Of a stretch of 45,364 bases of DNA, positions 7,045-14,788 are shown piece after piece. The notes beneath the pieces are model-generated. The model had not been told where the DNA came from and made no database searches. It was given only the letters and a program-made list of their open reading frames with translations. The stretch lies in assembly GCA_040381555.1 (NCBI GenBank), contig JBEIHC010000009.1:1-45364 (forward strand). Direction: 5' to 3'. Made by a program: the position numbers and the translations under genes. This stretch comes from CANHCC01 sp040381555 (GTDB lineage: Bacteria; Bacteroidota; Bacteroidia; J057; RFSG01). How positions within the stretch are numbered: position 1 is the stretch's first letter; each line of letters starts with the position of its first letter.

Positions 7045-8049
7045 CTATTTTCCAACTAAAGGACTTTCAACCATCCTACTGTATAATACACTTCCTAAAT
7101 AAACTTGGATTCCACAAATAGCTGTTCCTATTAATAAATGAATAGGTTGCATATACCTAGGCATGTCACCATAAGACAAAACTATCCCGGCAATAATAGC
7201 CAGCAAAGTAAATACAAAATTAAAGAATGCCCCCATACGAATTCGAGTATCCTGAAATTTTTGCGATTTTTTAACTAAAATAAAACTCAATACAACAAAG
7301 CCTATTGACATAGAACGATGTATATAAAATTTCCAATCTAATTCGTTTATCCATAGTTCTCGAGATTCTTCGTGATATTTCAAGGCAACTACATCCACTT
7401 CCTCCCGAACCTGAGTTCCTAAAATTAGCTGAACAAAAGCAAGCGTAATTCCAACCCACCAAAGCTTCTGAAAAGTTCGAAAAGCGACAATATTCGTTGA
7501 AGGTATGTTCAGACCGGAGTTTCGATCTATCGATACCGCCAAAATCATGGCAGAGGCAACTAATACAGCTCCAAGCATGTGCACAGTAATCATTCCTGGC
7601 AATAAATCTGTAGCTACCACTCTGGCACCCAACCAACCCACAAAAGCCACTAAGACTAAGCAAACTAACGAAAACCAAAATGCAGGTGGATTAGAAAGCC
7701 GGTATCTCAAAGAAAATAGGAGCGTAATCAAAATCATGAATCCGGTTAATGCTCCTATGAGACGATTAATGTATTCAATCCAAGTTTTAATAGCAGAAAA
7801 TTCTGCAATCTCTTTTCCCCCTACCTGAAAAACAGTCTGATAATCCGTAGGTAATTGATCTACTGAAGTTGGAGGAATCCAATACCCAAAACATTTGGGC
7901 CAATCTGGGCATCCCATCCCAGAACCTGTAGTGCGCACAATTCCCCCAACCAGTATGAGAAAATAGATTATAAAAACAGTGGCTATTCCGAACCTACGGA
8001 ATAGCCCTGTTTTGTTTACTTTAGAATGAGTAGAGGATGCAATGTTCAT
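7045..8049 (-). CDS. ctaA: Heme A synthase (COX15/CtaA)
   Basis: A 334-residue, eight-helix membrane enzyme that oxidises heme O to heme A. Visible features are the N-terminal GGIVRTTGSGMGCPDWPKC with the Cys47/Cys53 pair, and His157 (TVHMLG), His244 (YIHRS) and His304 (PIHLL) as heme ligands. The first-half motif is E92-YIN-R: the conserved Glu is present, but Asn95 stands where Bacillus CtaA has a ligand His in E-x-x-H-R. I recall the same EYINRL pattern in other Bacteroidota, so this is probably a lineage form, not a defect. It lies between coxA and ctaB. Confidence 0.93.
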   Translation of the reverse strand: MNIASSTHSKVNKTGLFRRFGIATVFIIYFLILVGGIVRTTGSGMGCPDWPKCFGYWIPPTSVDQLPTDYQTVFQVGGKEIAEFSAIKTWIEYINRLIGALTGFMILITLLFSLRYRLSNPPAFWFSLVCLVLVAFVGWLGARVVATDLLPGMITVHMLGAVLVASAMILAVSIDRNSGLNIPSTNIVAFRTFQKLWWVGITLAFVQLILGTQVREEVDVVALKYHEESRELWINELDWKFYIHRSMSIGFVVLSFILVKKSQKFQDTRIRMGAFFNFVFTLLAIIAGIVLSYGDMPRYMQPIHLLIGTAICGIQVYLGSVLYSRMVESPLVGK

Positions 8050-8065
8050 CCTTGTGCGAATTCAA

Positions 8066-9991
8066 TCAATGATGAGCCGGTGTATCTTTTAACTCAGTAC
8101 CATTTTCATCATATAACAACGCTGCTTGAGCAGGATTAGCATCCCACTTAGAAATAGCTGCATCTGGAACATGTTGAGGTAAATAATCATTATTCACACC
8201 AGGCTTACTATAATCGTATGGCCAACGATAAACAGAAGGAATTTCTCCAGGCCAGTTACCATGACCAGGGTTCACAGGTGTAGTCCACTCTAATGTGTTG
8301 GAATTCCAAGGATTTTGGGGTGCTGTTTCCCCTTTGAAGATACTGTAGAAGAAATTGTATAAGAAAGACAACTGACCAACAAATCCAAATAAGGCCGCTA
8401 TGGTGATAAAGGCATTCATGTCTGAAAAACCTTGGGTAAAATCAAAAGTGGAAGCTGCATAGTAACGACGAGGAACACCTGCCATTCCCATAAAGTGCAT
8501 GGGGAAGAATACGCAATACACAGAAATAAAGGTCATCCAAAAGTGAATATACCCTAAACGCTCGCTCATCATTTTGCCAAACATTTTAGGGAACCAATGA
8601 TACACCCCAGCAAAGAATCCAAATGCGGAGGCTGACCCCATTACTAAGTGAAAGTGAGCAGTTACAAAATAAGTATCATGCAAAGGAATATCTAAGGCTG
8701 CATTCCCCAAGAAAATTCCAGTTACACCACCCGTTATAAACAAAGACACTAATCCGATAGAGAAAAGCATCGCATTGGTAAAACGAATATTCCCCATCCA
8801 CATTGTGGCCAAATAGTTAAAGGTTTTTACTGCGGAAGGAACGGCAATAATAAGCGTCAATAACATAAATACAGTACCTAAGAATGGATTCATTCCCGTC
8901 ACGAACATGTGATGCGCCCAAACGATAAATGATAGGAAGGCAATTCCTAATAAAGAGCCAATCATCGCACGGTACCCAAAAATAGGTTTACGAGAATTGG
9001 TCGAGATAATCTCAGAGGTCATTCCCAACGCAGGAAGCAATACGATGTACACTTCAGGATGGCCTAAGAACCAGAACAAATGCTGAAACAAAATAGGAGA
9101 ACCGCCTGAGTTTTCCAAAGCCTTTCCCGCAATGTAGATATCAGAAAGATAGAAACTGGTGCCAAAACTTCTGTCAAATATCAATAACAAAGCAGCAGAG
9201 AAAAGCACGGGGAAAGAAAGTGTACCTATTACTGCTGTTAGGAAAAATGCCCACATAGTTAAAGGCATGCGCGTCATAGACATACCTCTGGTTCTCATAT
9301 TCAATACAGTGGCGATATAATTCAATGCACCCAGAAGGGAGGATACAATAAAAAATGCCATACTCATTAACCACATCGTCATTCCAAGACCAGATCCAGA
9401 CATAGCCTGAGGTAAGGCAGACAATGGAGGATAAATAACCCATCCACCGCTTGCAGGGCCAGTTGAAATGAACAATGAAGAAAACATAATGACAGTAGAC
9501 AAAAAGAAGAACCAATAGGAAAGCATATTGATAAATCCAGATGCCATATCACGAGCCCCTAACTGAAGAGGAATTAAGAAGTTAGAAAAAGTACCACTTA
9601 ATCCGGCAGTTAACACAAAGAACACCATGATAGTACCATGCATAGTTACCATAGCAAGGTAAAATTCGGGATCCATCTGACCTGTTTCAGAAATCCAGTT
9701 TCCTAATAAAGGTTTTAGATAGGACATGTTGTGATCCGGCCAGGCAAGCTGAATTCGGAACAGCATCGATAATACGATTCCAACTACCGCCATTAAAATA
9801 CCTGTTATCAGGAATTGTTTGGCGATGACCTTATGGTCAGTACTGAAAATGTATTTTTTAATAAAATTAACCTCAGGAAGTTCAAATTCATCCTCATGAT
9901 GATCATGACCGTGATCCTCGCCGTGGTGACCATGAAGTGCTTCCGGATGAGCAGAAACTTGTTCCCTTACATCAAGTGTTTCAGATGACAT
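8066..9991 (-). CDS. coxA: Cytochrome c oxidase subunit I
   Basis: The 641-residue catalytic subunit of an A-family heme-copper oxidase. The metal ligands are in place: HGTIMVF (low-spin heme His), GHPEVYIVLLP (CuB His and the cross-linked Tyr), WAHHMFVTG (two CuB His) and HDTYFVTAHFHLVMG (heme a3 and heme a His). Twelve or more membrane helices run to about residue 570. The N-terminus before FSTDHKVIAKQF is extended and has eight His in residues 15-32 (HGHHGEDHGHDHH), possibly a metal-holding tail. It lies 26 bases after coxB and is followed by ctaA. Confidence 0.96.
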   Translation of the reverse strand: MSSETLDVREQVSAHPEALHGHHGEDHGHDHHEDEFELPEVNFIKKYIFSTDHKVIAKQFLITGILMAVVGIVLSMLFRIQLAWPDHNMSYLKPLLGNWISETGQMDPEFYLAMVTMHGTIMVFFVLTAGLSGTFSNFLIPLQLGARDMASGFINMLSYWFFFLSTVIMFSSLFISTGPASGGWVIYPPLSALPQAMSGSGLGMTMWLMSMAFFIVSSLLGALNYIATVLNMRTRGMSMTRMPLTMWAFFLTAVIGTLSFPVLFSAALLLIFDRSFGTSFYLSDIYIAGKALENSGGSPILFQHLFWFLGHPEVYIVLLPALGMTSEIISTNSRKPIFGYRAMIGSLLGIAFLSFIVWAHHMFVTGMNPFLGTVFMLLTLIIAVPSAVKTFNYLATMWMGNIRFTNAMLFSIGLVSLFITGGVTGIFLGNAALDIPLHDTYFVTAHFHLVMGSASAFGFFAGVYHWFPKMFGKMMSERLGYIHFWMTFISVYCVFFPMHFMGMAGVPRRYYAASTFDFTQGFSDMNAFITIAALFGFVGQLSFLYNFFYSIFKGETAPQNPWNSNTLEWTTPVNPGHGNWPGEIPSVYRWPYDYSKPGVNNDYLPQHVPDAAISKWDANPAQAALLYDENGTELKDTPAHH

Positions 9992-10017
9992 AGTATGCTA
10001 TATTTTGTTTAGGAAAA

Positions 10018-11280
10018 TTAATTAGAAGTCAATAGTGAATTAGCTTGTTTTTTTAACTTACCAGCTACTGCAAGTTTATCTTTCTTCGCTTTTGATGTCT
10101 TTTCATCAGGGGCAGCTTGTGTATCGCTTTTTGAGAAAGCATCAGGTTGAGTACTTAACGAATCTGTTGCCAATGCATCAGAAGCTACTGATTCTGTGGT
10201 TTCGGCTGGCTTAAAATACGGTTTTTGTTTGCGTAACCATTCATTGTACTCCTCTTCTGTTACCACTACTACTGTACGCTTCATAGAAAAGTGTCCACGA
10301 CCACAAACTTCCGTGCAGGCTAATTCATAGTTAAAGTTTTCATTTCCCAATTTAGCACGCATTTCTTTGGTGGTTTTGATTGGCGTAAAACAAAACTGGG
10401 TTGGCATACCCGGAACTGCATCCATTTTTACCCGAAAATGAGGTAAATAAACAGAATGCAATACATCGCGTGCCCTAATTTTTAACAATACAGATTTGTT
10501 TACCGGCATATATATTTCACCGGGCATTACATCATCTTTACCGGCTGCATCTTCCCAATCAAAGCCTAATTCATTCTCCGCACTAATCTTCCTAAAATTG
10601 GTCTTACCAAATTCATTGTCCGCTCCGGCATACCGAATATTCCAGGCAAATTGCTTGCCGGTTAGCTCTATCTCAATCGCATCAGCCGGAGGAGGTTGCA
10701 TAATCGCATTCCAATTTTTGGTGCCATCCAATACCAATACAGTCAACACAATAGCTGGTGCTATGGTCCACATCATTTCTAATTTGTTGTTGTCGGGATA
10801 GTATAAGGCACGACGATTATCGCTCCAACGATATTTGTATACAAAATAAAGTAGGAACAAGTGAGTAATAACAACCACTATGCCTGTTACGATCAAGGTA
10901 AGGTTGAACATCTTATCGATCTCCATACCGTGAATAGAACTGGCTTCTGGTAAGTACAAGGGTTGGAAATAAAAGGAAAAATAGATACCTAAAGCCAAGC
11001 CCACAAAAATGAATCCAACCATTATATTGGAATTCAAATTATTGAAGTTTATATTTTGTAGAGGATCTGTACTTCTAAGGTTTAATACCATCCGAAGAAT
11101 ATTTAGGGATAGTACGACAGTTACCAATAACAGAACTTTCAATCCTGTCATTAATAAATCCATGGAACCTCCTCCAGAATCTGCTTCTGCGGCTGATGCC
11201 AACAAAGGCAAACTTAAGGCACAACTTACGGCCAAAGCTTTCAATTTCATATTTAAACCCGGTGAAAAATGTTGATTCAT
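10018..11280 (-). CDS. coxB: Cytochrome c oxidase subunit II
   Basis: A 420-residue subunit II. A signal peptide ends near SAAEA, about three hydrophobic segments follow, and then the cupredoxin domain with a complete CuA site: His in LPHFRVKMD (about 277) and CTEVCGRGHFSM (two Cys, Glu, His and Met). The aromatic GKQFAWNIRY segment upstream is the family's electron entry region. No CxxCH is present, so there is no fused cytochrome c. The last ~60 residues are a Ser/Thr/Asp then Lys-rich tail. I use the ATG at 11280; an in-frame ATG at 11250 (MKLKALAVS) gives a cleaner signal peptide and may be the true start. Confidence 0.94.
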   Translation of the reverse strand: MNQHFSPGLNMKLKALAVSCALSLPLLASAAEADSGGGSMDLLMTGLKVLLLVTVVLSLNILRMVLNLRSTDPLQNINFNNLNSNIMVGFIFVGLALGIYFSFYFQPLYLPEASSIHGMEIDKMFNLTLIVTGIVVVITHLFLLYFVYKYRWSDNRRALYYPDNNKLEMMWTIAPAIVLTVLVLDGTKNWNAIMQPPPADAIEIELTGKQFAWNIRYAGADNEFGKTNFRKISAENELGFDWEDAAGKDDVMPGEIYMPVNKSVLLKIRARDVLHSVYLPHFRVKMDAVPGMPTQFCFTPIKTTKEMRAKLGNENFNYELACTEVCGRGHFSMKRTVVVVTEEEYNEWLRKQKPYFKPAETTESVASDALATDSLSTQPDAFSKSDTQAAPDEKTSKAKKDKLAVAGKLKKQANSLLTSN

Positions 11281-11310
11281 ACTAACTGGTTTGCTGATTT
11301 TGCTTGTTAA

Positions 11311-11601
11311 CTAATTCGATTGAAGATTCACTTCCTTTTTTTTCCGGTTGTGAAAGTAAACAGATATTACCGAAAAAAGAATGATCGCAATGCTTAATCC
11401 GGCTACTAAGGGATAGGATCCCATCAGAGATAAAGATCCGGTGGTTTCCACAACCGGTGCAGAGGAGGTCAAGCTCGGATTCTCTAGATAGGTTTTAACC
11501 TGACGATAAGTCAAATCCACAGGATTGAATTCAGGTAAAACTATGAGCATCAGGCTCGTAGAACCGATATAGTTACGAATAGTACTGATCCACTTGTTCA
11601 T
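11311..11601 (-). CDS. Small membrane-anchored protein leading the oxidase operon
   Basis: A 96-residue protein not recognised from sequence. It has a weak N-terminal hydrophobic stretch (about 12-24), a Ser/Thr-rich middle and one strong C-terminal helix (about 60-82) followed by HNRKKKE, so the C-terminus is probably cytoplasmic. I take the ATG at 11601 (MNKWISTIR) over an in-frame TTG at 11613. It ends 31 bases before coxB, in line with it, and a -7 box lies upstream, so it is the first gene of the 12-gene operon. It may be a small accessory subunit. Confidence 0.6.
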   Translation of the reverse strand: MNKWISTIRNYIGSTSLMLIVLPEFNPVDLTYRQVKTYLENPSLTSSAPVVETTGSLSLMGSYPLVAGLSIAIILFSVISVYFHNRKKKEVNLQSN

Positions 11602-11629
11602 ATTGCTTTTCAATTCGTAGAATTCTTGT

Positions 11630-11637
11630 CAAAAATA
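11630..11637 (-). promoter_or_regulatory. Candidate promoter of the respiratory operon
   Basis: TATTTTTG on the minus strand (TAnnTTTG) lies 28 bases before the first ATG of the operon. TTTG at 11654-11651 could serve as a -33 element, but the spacing is short (13 bases). Confidence 0.45.
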
Positions 11638-11696
11638 CGAAGCCTGTGCTCAAATGCCTTCTTTTTACCTTGTTTTTTTCCCCTTGATTATCCACT

Positions 11697-12773
11697 TTAT
11701 AAAGATTCTAAATAAGAGGATTCCTGAAATCCTGAATTAAAGCCCCCTTTTAGGCTGTAAACCTTCCCTTCGGTCAATTGTTGCTGTAACTTTTCCTGTA
11801 CAATTTGACTTGTCCGACCTTTTTCACAAACAATAAGAATCTTTTGTTCTGTCAAATAATCGAGTCCTGCAGCCATTAATTCTATGGCATCCATCTTTTC
11901 TATTCCCATAAACTCCATCGAATCCAAATCTGTCGACCGGATGTCAATAATTTTCCAGAGTGAAGGGTTGGACCTGAAATCATTCAAAAACTCATTAAAA
12001 TCAATTTCTCCCGGAACAGGTCTCCTGTAGGGATTTGGACAGGGTACAACGCATCTTAAACTGCAATCAGGATTTCGCTCTAAATTCAATACATTTTCTC
12101 TTCCCTGAGATAGGTTGACCTGCCACAACTGACCGGCTAATGTGGGAAGTGTACCCGAGAGTATGGCTATAGCTTGCCATGCTTGCTTCGTTCCTGCAAT
12201 TGCGGGAAGGGGACCCGCCACTCCAGTTCTTTCACAAGAATCAAACTCAGCAGAGAGGGTAGGGTAAAGACATTTATAACACACTCCATTGGAAGGATGA
12301 AATACACTCAGTTCTGCCCGAAATCCAAGTACAGACGCATAAACCCAAGGAATCCCTTTTTCCTGACAATATTCGTTAATTTCATACTTGGACTCAAAAG
12401 AATCTGTACCATCTAACACAAGATCAGGAGTTAAGTTACCAGGAATTAGAGTGCTCTTGGTCCATTTTTCAGGGAGGGAAATAATCTTACTGGCAGAATT
12501 CATTTCCAGCAGCCGCTGTTTTATGGCCTGGGTTTTATATTGGCCCAAATCCTTTTCTGTGTAAAAATATTGACGGTGCAGATTTTCAATTTGAACGAAG
12601 TCTGAATCCAATAAAATTAAGGTTCCTAAACCCGCGGCACAAAGAGCCGACGCTGCATGGCTTCCCAATCCTCCAACCCCTACTATTAACACAGTGGAGC
12701 GCTCCAACTTTTGCTGTAATTCCTTTCCCCAACCAGTTAATATTTCCTGACGATTATACCGAGTACCTTGCAT
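11697..12773 (-). CDS. ThiF/MoeB-type adenylyltransferase fused to a rhodanese domain
   Basis: A 358-residue E1-like enzyme that activates the C-terminus of a ubiquitin-fold sulfur carrier (MoaD or ThiS type), in molybdopterin or thiamine biosynthesis. The N-terminal domain has the nucleotide loop VGVGGLGS (31-38), Asp56, the N-x-x-R-Q pattern (ENLHRQ), the zinc Cys pairs C165/C168 and C237/C241, and the likely catalytic Cys180 (DSCERTGVAGPLP). Residues ~255-358 form a rhodanese domain with active-site Cys316 (IVCEKGRTSQ), which could provide the sulfur. No carrier gene or other moa/thi gene is nearby, so the target pathway is open. It stands alone between the fibronectin-like gene and the oxidase operon. 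Confidence 0.85.
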   Translation of the reverse strand: MQGTRYNRQEILTGWGKELQQKLERSTVLIVGVGGLGSHAASALCAAGLGTLILLDSDFVQIENLHRQYFYTEKDLGQYKTQAIKQRLLEMNSASKIISLPEKWTKSTLIPGNLTPDLVLDGTDSFESKYEINEYCQEKGIPWVYASVLGFRAELSVFHPSNGVCYKCLYPTLSAEFDSCERTGVAGPLPAIAGTKQAWQAIAILSGTLPTLAGQLWQVNLSQGRENVLNLERNPDCSLRCVVPCPNPYRRPVPGEIDFNEFLNDFRSNPSLWKIIDIRSTDLDSMEFMGIEKMDAIELMAAGLDYLTEQKILIVCEKGRTSQIVQEKLQQQLTEGKVYSLKGGFNSGFQESSYLESL

Positions 12774-12829
12774 ATGACCTACTGGCTTTAAGTATTTATC
12801 GAATGCAAGCCTTCAGGGACTTTGCCCAT

Positions 12830-12849
12830 AAAAAAGTCAATGTTGACTA
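12830..12849 (-). terminator. Terminator of the fibronectin-like gene
   Basis: On the minus strand AGTCAA (12848-12843) pairs with TTGACT (12840-12835), followed by a T-run to 12830. The 5' arm overlaps the TAG stop codon (12849-12847). The loop is tiny, so the effective stem is about 5 bp. Confidence 0.55.
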
Positions 12850-13272
12850 CTTAAACATGGATTTGATACTTCCCCAAGTTCTTTGGGCAGAAGTGGGATT
12901 CACCGTAATATAGGTATCAACCGGAGATTGTTGACCATTTCGAATGATTAACAACCTATATTGAATCCATTTGGGAGTTTCTTTGAAAATGGTACGGTCC
13001 CAAAATTCATAATTGACTTTTCCTGCTTGAGCAGAAACAGTCGATATCTGAGTGAAGTTTTGTTCCTGATTTATCTTTCTAAGAATTTTAAATTCAACAA
13101 TACCAGTACCAGTTGATTTCAAGTCCCAGTTTAACAAAACATCTGTGCCACTGGCATTGGCAACAAAACGCTGCACACTTAAATCCTGACCATAGGCAGT
13201 ATAGCCAAAGCAAATGCTTAAAAGGCACCCGAATAGGATAAAAATCCGTTTAGGCTGAAATTGATTTAACAT
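12847..13272 (-). CDS. Secreted fibronectin type III-like protein
   Basis: A 141-residue secreted protein. Residues 1-28 form a signal peptide ending AYGQ. The rest looks like one beta-sandwich similar to fibronectin type III (a repeated strand pattern with VLLNWDLKS and KWIQYRLLIIRNGQ). The C-terminus VNPTSAQRTWGSIKSMFK resembles a tail that I know from small Bacteroidota proteins of this kind; its role is unknown. A -7 box (TATATTTG, 13287-13280) stands seven bases before the ATG, implying a very short leader. The stop codon lies in the terminator hairpin. Confidence 0.65.
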   Translation of the reverse strand: MLNQFQPKRIFILFGCLLSICFGYTAYGQDLSVQRFVANASGTDVLLNWDLKSTGTGIVEFKILRKINQEQNFTQISTVSAQAGKVNYEFWDRTIFKETPKWIQYRLLIIRNGQQSPVDTYITVNPTSAQRTWGSIKSMFK

Positions 13273-13279
13273 TACAAAG

Positions 13280-13287
13280 CAAATATA
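13280..13287 (-). promoter_or_regulatory. -7 box seven bases before an ATG
   Basis: TATATTTG followed by C on the minus strand is a full match to TAnnTTTG(C). It sits seven bases upstream of the ATG at 13272. Confidence 0.55.
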
Positions 13288-13404
13288 AGCATTTCCGGGA
13301 AAATCTGTATCATTAAAGCCTAGAATGCCCCAAAACTCGCATGAGTGGGAAAAAACAAAGAAAAACTAAAACTCATTTTTGGATTCGTTTTGCAAAATGC
13401 TCTT

Positions 13405-14706
13405 CTAATTCTTCTCGAAAGCGTTGATGGGCTCCGAGATCACATTTCCCTTTTCATCATAAAACTTCCATTCACCAGTCCTTAGGCCTTTAACGAAGGA
13501 ACCTTCCGATTGCAGGGAACCAGATGGATAGTAGAACTTCCAGAATCCTTCCTGCAAATCATCTTTCACCTGACCTGTGGCGGATAAAATTCCTTTTTCG
13601 TCAAAAAAATGAATTTCTGGTTGTAATTCGCCTGCTCGATATACCCCAGTCTGAGCCCTTTTCCCATTTTTATGATACAGAGTGTAGGGACCTTCTTCCG
13701 TTCCATATCGATAAGAAATTTCTTCAGATACTTTTCCATTCTGAAAATACCTTCTGTATTCTCCATTTTGAATTCCTGAATCCCAGGTAACGGATTCGAC
13801 CAAAGTGCCTGCAGTGTCAAATTTTTCGGCCATACCCGATATTTTTCCCATTACAAATGGAACTTTGGCTTTAACCACTCCACTCGGGTAGTATTCCATC
13901 ACCATACCATTCAGTATGTTATCTGCATAAAATCCACTCTCTGTAACAAAGCCGTTGTCATAATACTTTTCATAAGGACCATTTCGGGCACCTTTTGACC
14001 AGGTTACTTTTTGTGCGGCCTTTCCGGTACTATCAAATACAGTTATCGCGCCCGATATAAGACCATCCTGATACTCGCCTCGAGATTTTAACAACCCATT
14101 AGGAAAATAGAGTTCCCAAACACTGTCTTTCTCTCCCTGAAGGTAAAATCCATTGGTTTCCAACTTGCCTTCAGGATACCAAGATTCAAATTTACCATTC
14201 ATAACATCATCCTGATAGGTTGATATTTGATGAATTTTTCCGTCGGGGAAATATCGAAACACCTCGCCTTGCAGGAGCCCTTCCTTATAATTCATTTCGG
14301 CTTCCACATTCCCATCAGTGGTGTACGAGTAACATTTTCCATCTTTTTTCCCCTGTTTCCATTGACATAAATAAATAATGATTCCTTTGGGGGAATACTC
14401 AACTTCTTGGCCATTTCTCAACCCTTTTTCGTACTGAACTGTTAGCGCTAGGAATCCGGATTCTTCATAAAAATGCCAAACGCTATCGCGCTCATTATCA
14501 ACGAAATTTCCGCACTTCTCAAATTTACCATTTGAAAAGAAACTACAATAGGGACCTTGTTTTTGGTCTAATTCATCTATGAAAAAAATTTCTTTTGGTA
14601 CCTTCTGATTGGTATCGTGCCAATTTGTATCTTGTCTTATCTGAGAAAAAAGCAACCCGGAAGATGAACAAAAAAACAGGAACGAAATTATTTTAAAAAA
14701 ATCCAT
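13405..14706 (-). CDS. YwqK-family protein with MORN-like repeats
   Basis: A 433-residue secreted protein. After a signal peptide (1-22, ending LLFSQ) it consists of about 16 repeats of ~23 residues of the form Y..G...G....Y...G.... (for example SWYPEGKLETNGFYLQGEKD), the MORN_2 / YwqK repeat. Databases call such proteins 'YwqK family antitoxin', but a toxin partner is rarely shown, and here the signal peptide argues for a periplasmic or surface role instead. A -7 box ends five bases before the ATG (TACTTTTG, 14718-14711), so the mRNA should be leaderless. It lies 82 bases after the TamB-like gene. Confidence 0.8.
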   Translation of the reverse strand: MDFFKIISFLFFCSSSGLLFSQIRQDTNWHDTNQKVPKEIFFIDELDQKQGPYCSFFSNGKFEKCGNFVDNERDSVWHFYEESGFLALTVQYEKGLRNGQEVEYSPKGIIIYLCQWKQGKKDGKCYSYTTDGNVEAEMNYKEGLLQGEVFRYFPDGKIHQISTYQDDVMNGKFESWYPEGKLETNGFYLQGEKDSVWELYFPNGLLKSRGEYQDGLISGAITVFDSTGKAAQKVTWSKGARNGPYEKYYDNGFVTESGFYADNILNGMVMEYYPSGVVKAKVPFVMGKISGMAEKFDTAGTLVESVTWDSGIQNGEYRRYFQNGKVSEEISYRYGTEEGPYTLYHKNGKRAQTGVYRAGELQPEIHFFDEKGILSATGQVKDDLQEGFWKFYYPSGSLQSEGSFVKGLRTGEWKFYDEKGNVISEPINAFEKN

Positions 14707-14710
14707 ACTG

Positions 14711-14718
14711 CAAAAGTA
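14711..14718 (-). promoter_or_regulatory. -7 box four bases before an ATG
   Basis: TACTTTTG followed by C on the minus strand; only CAGT separates the box from the ATG at 14706. Transcription would begin at or next to the A of the start codon. Confidence 0.6.
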
Positions 14719-14788
14719 CTACAGGATTGAACATAAATTGGATAATCTCCTGTGAATAAGTAATTACGACTTTTTTTTTGGTCAGTCT

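Noticed and set aside
13405..14706. YwqK-family protein as an antitoxin of a toxin-antitoxin system
   Set aside because: It has a signal peptide, and no toxin gene is adjacent; the database name is probably misleading here.
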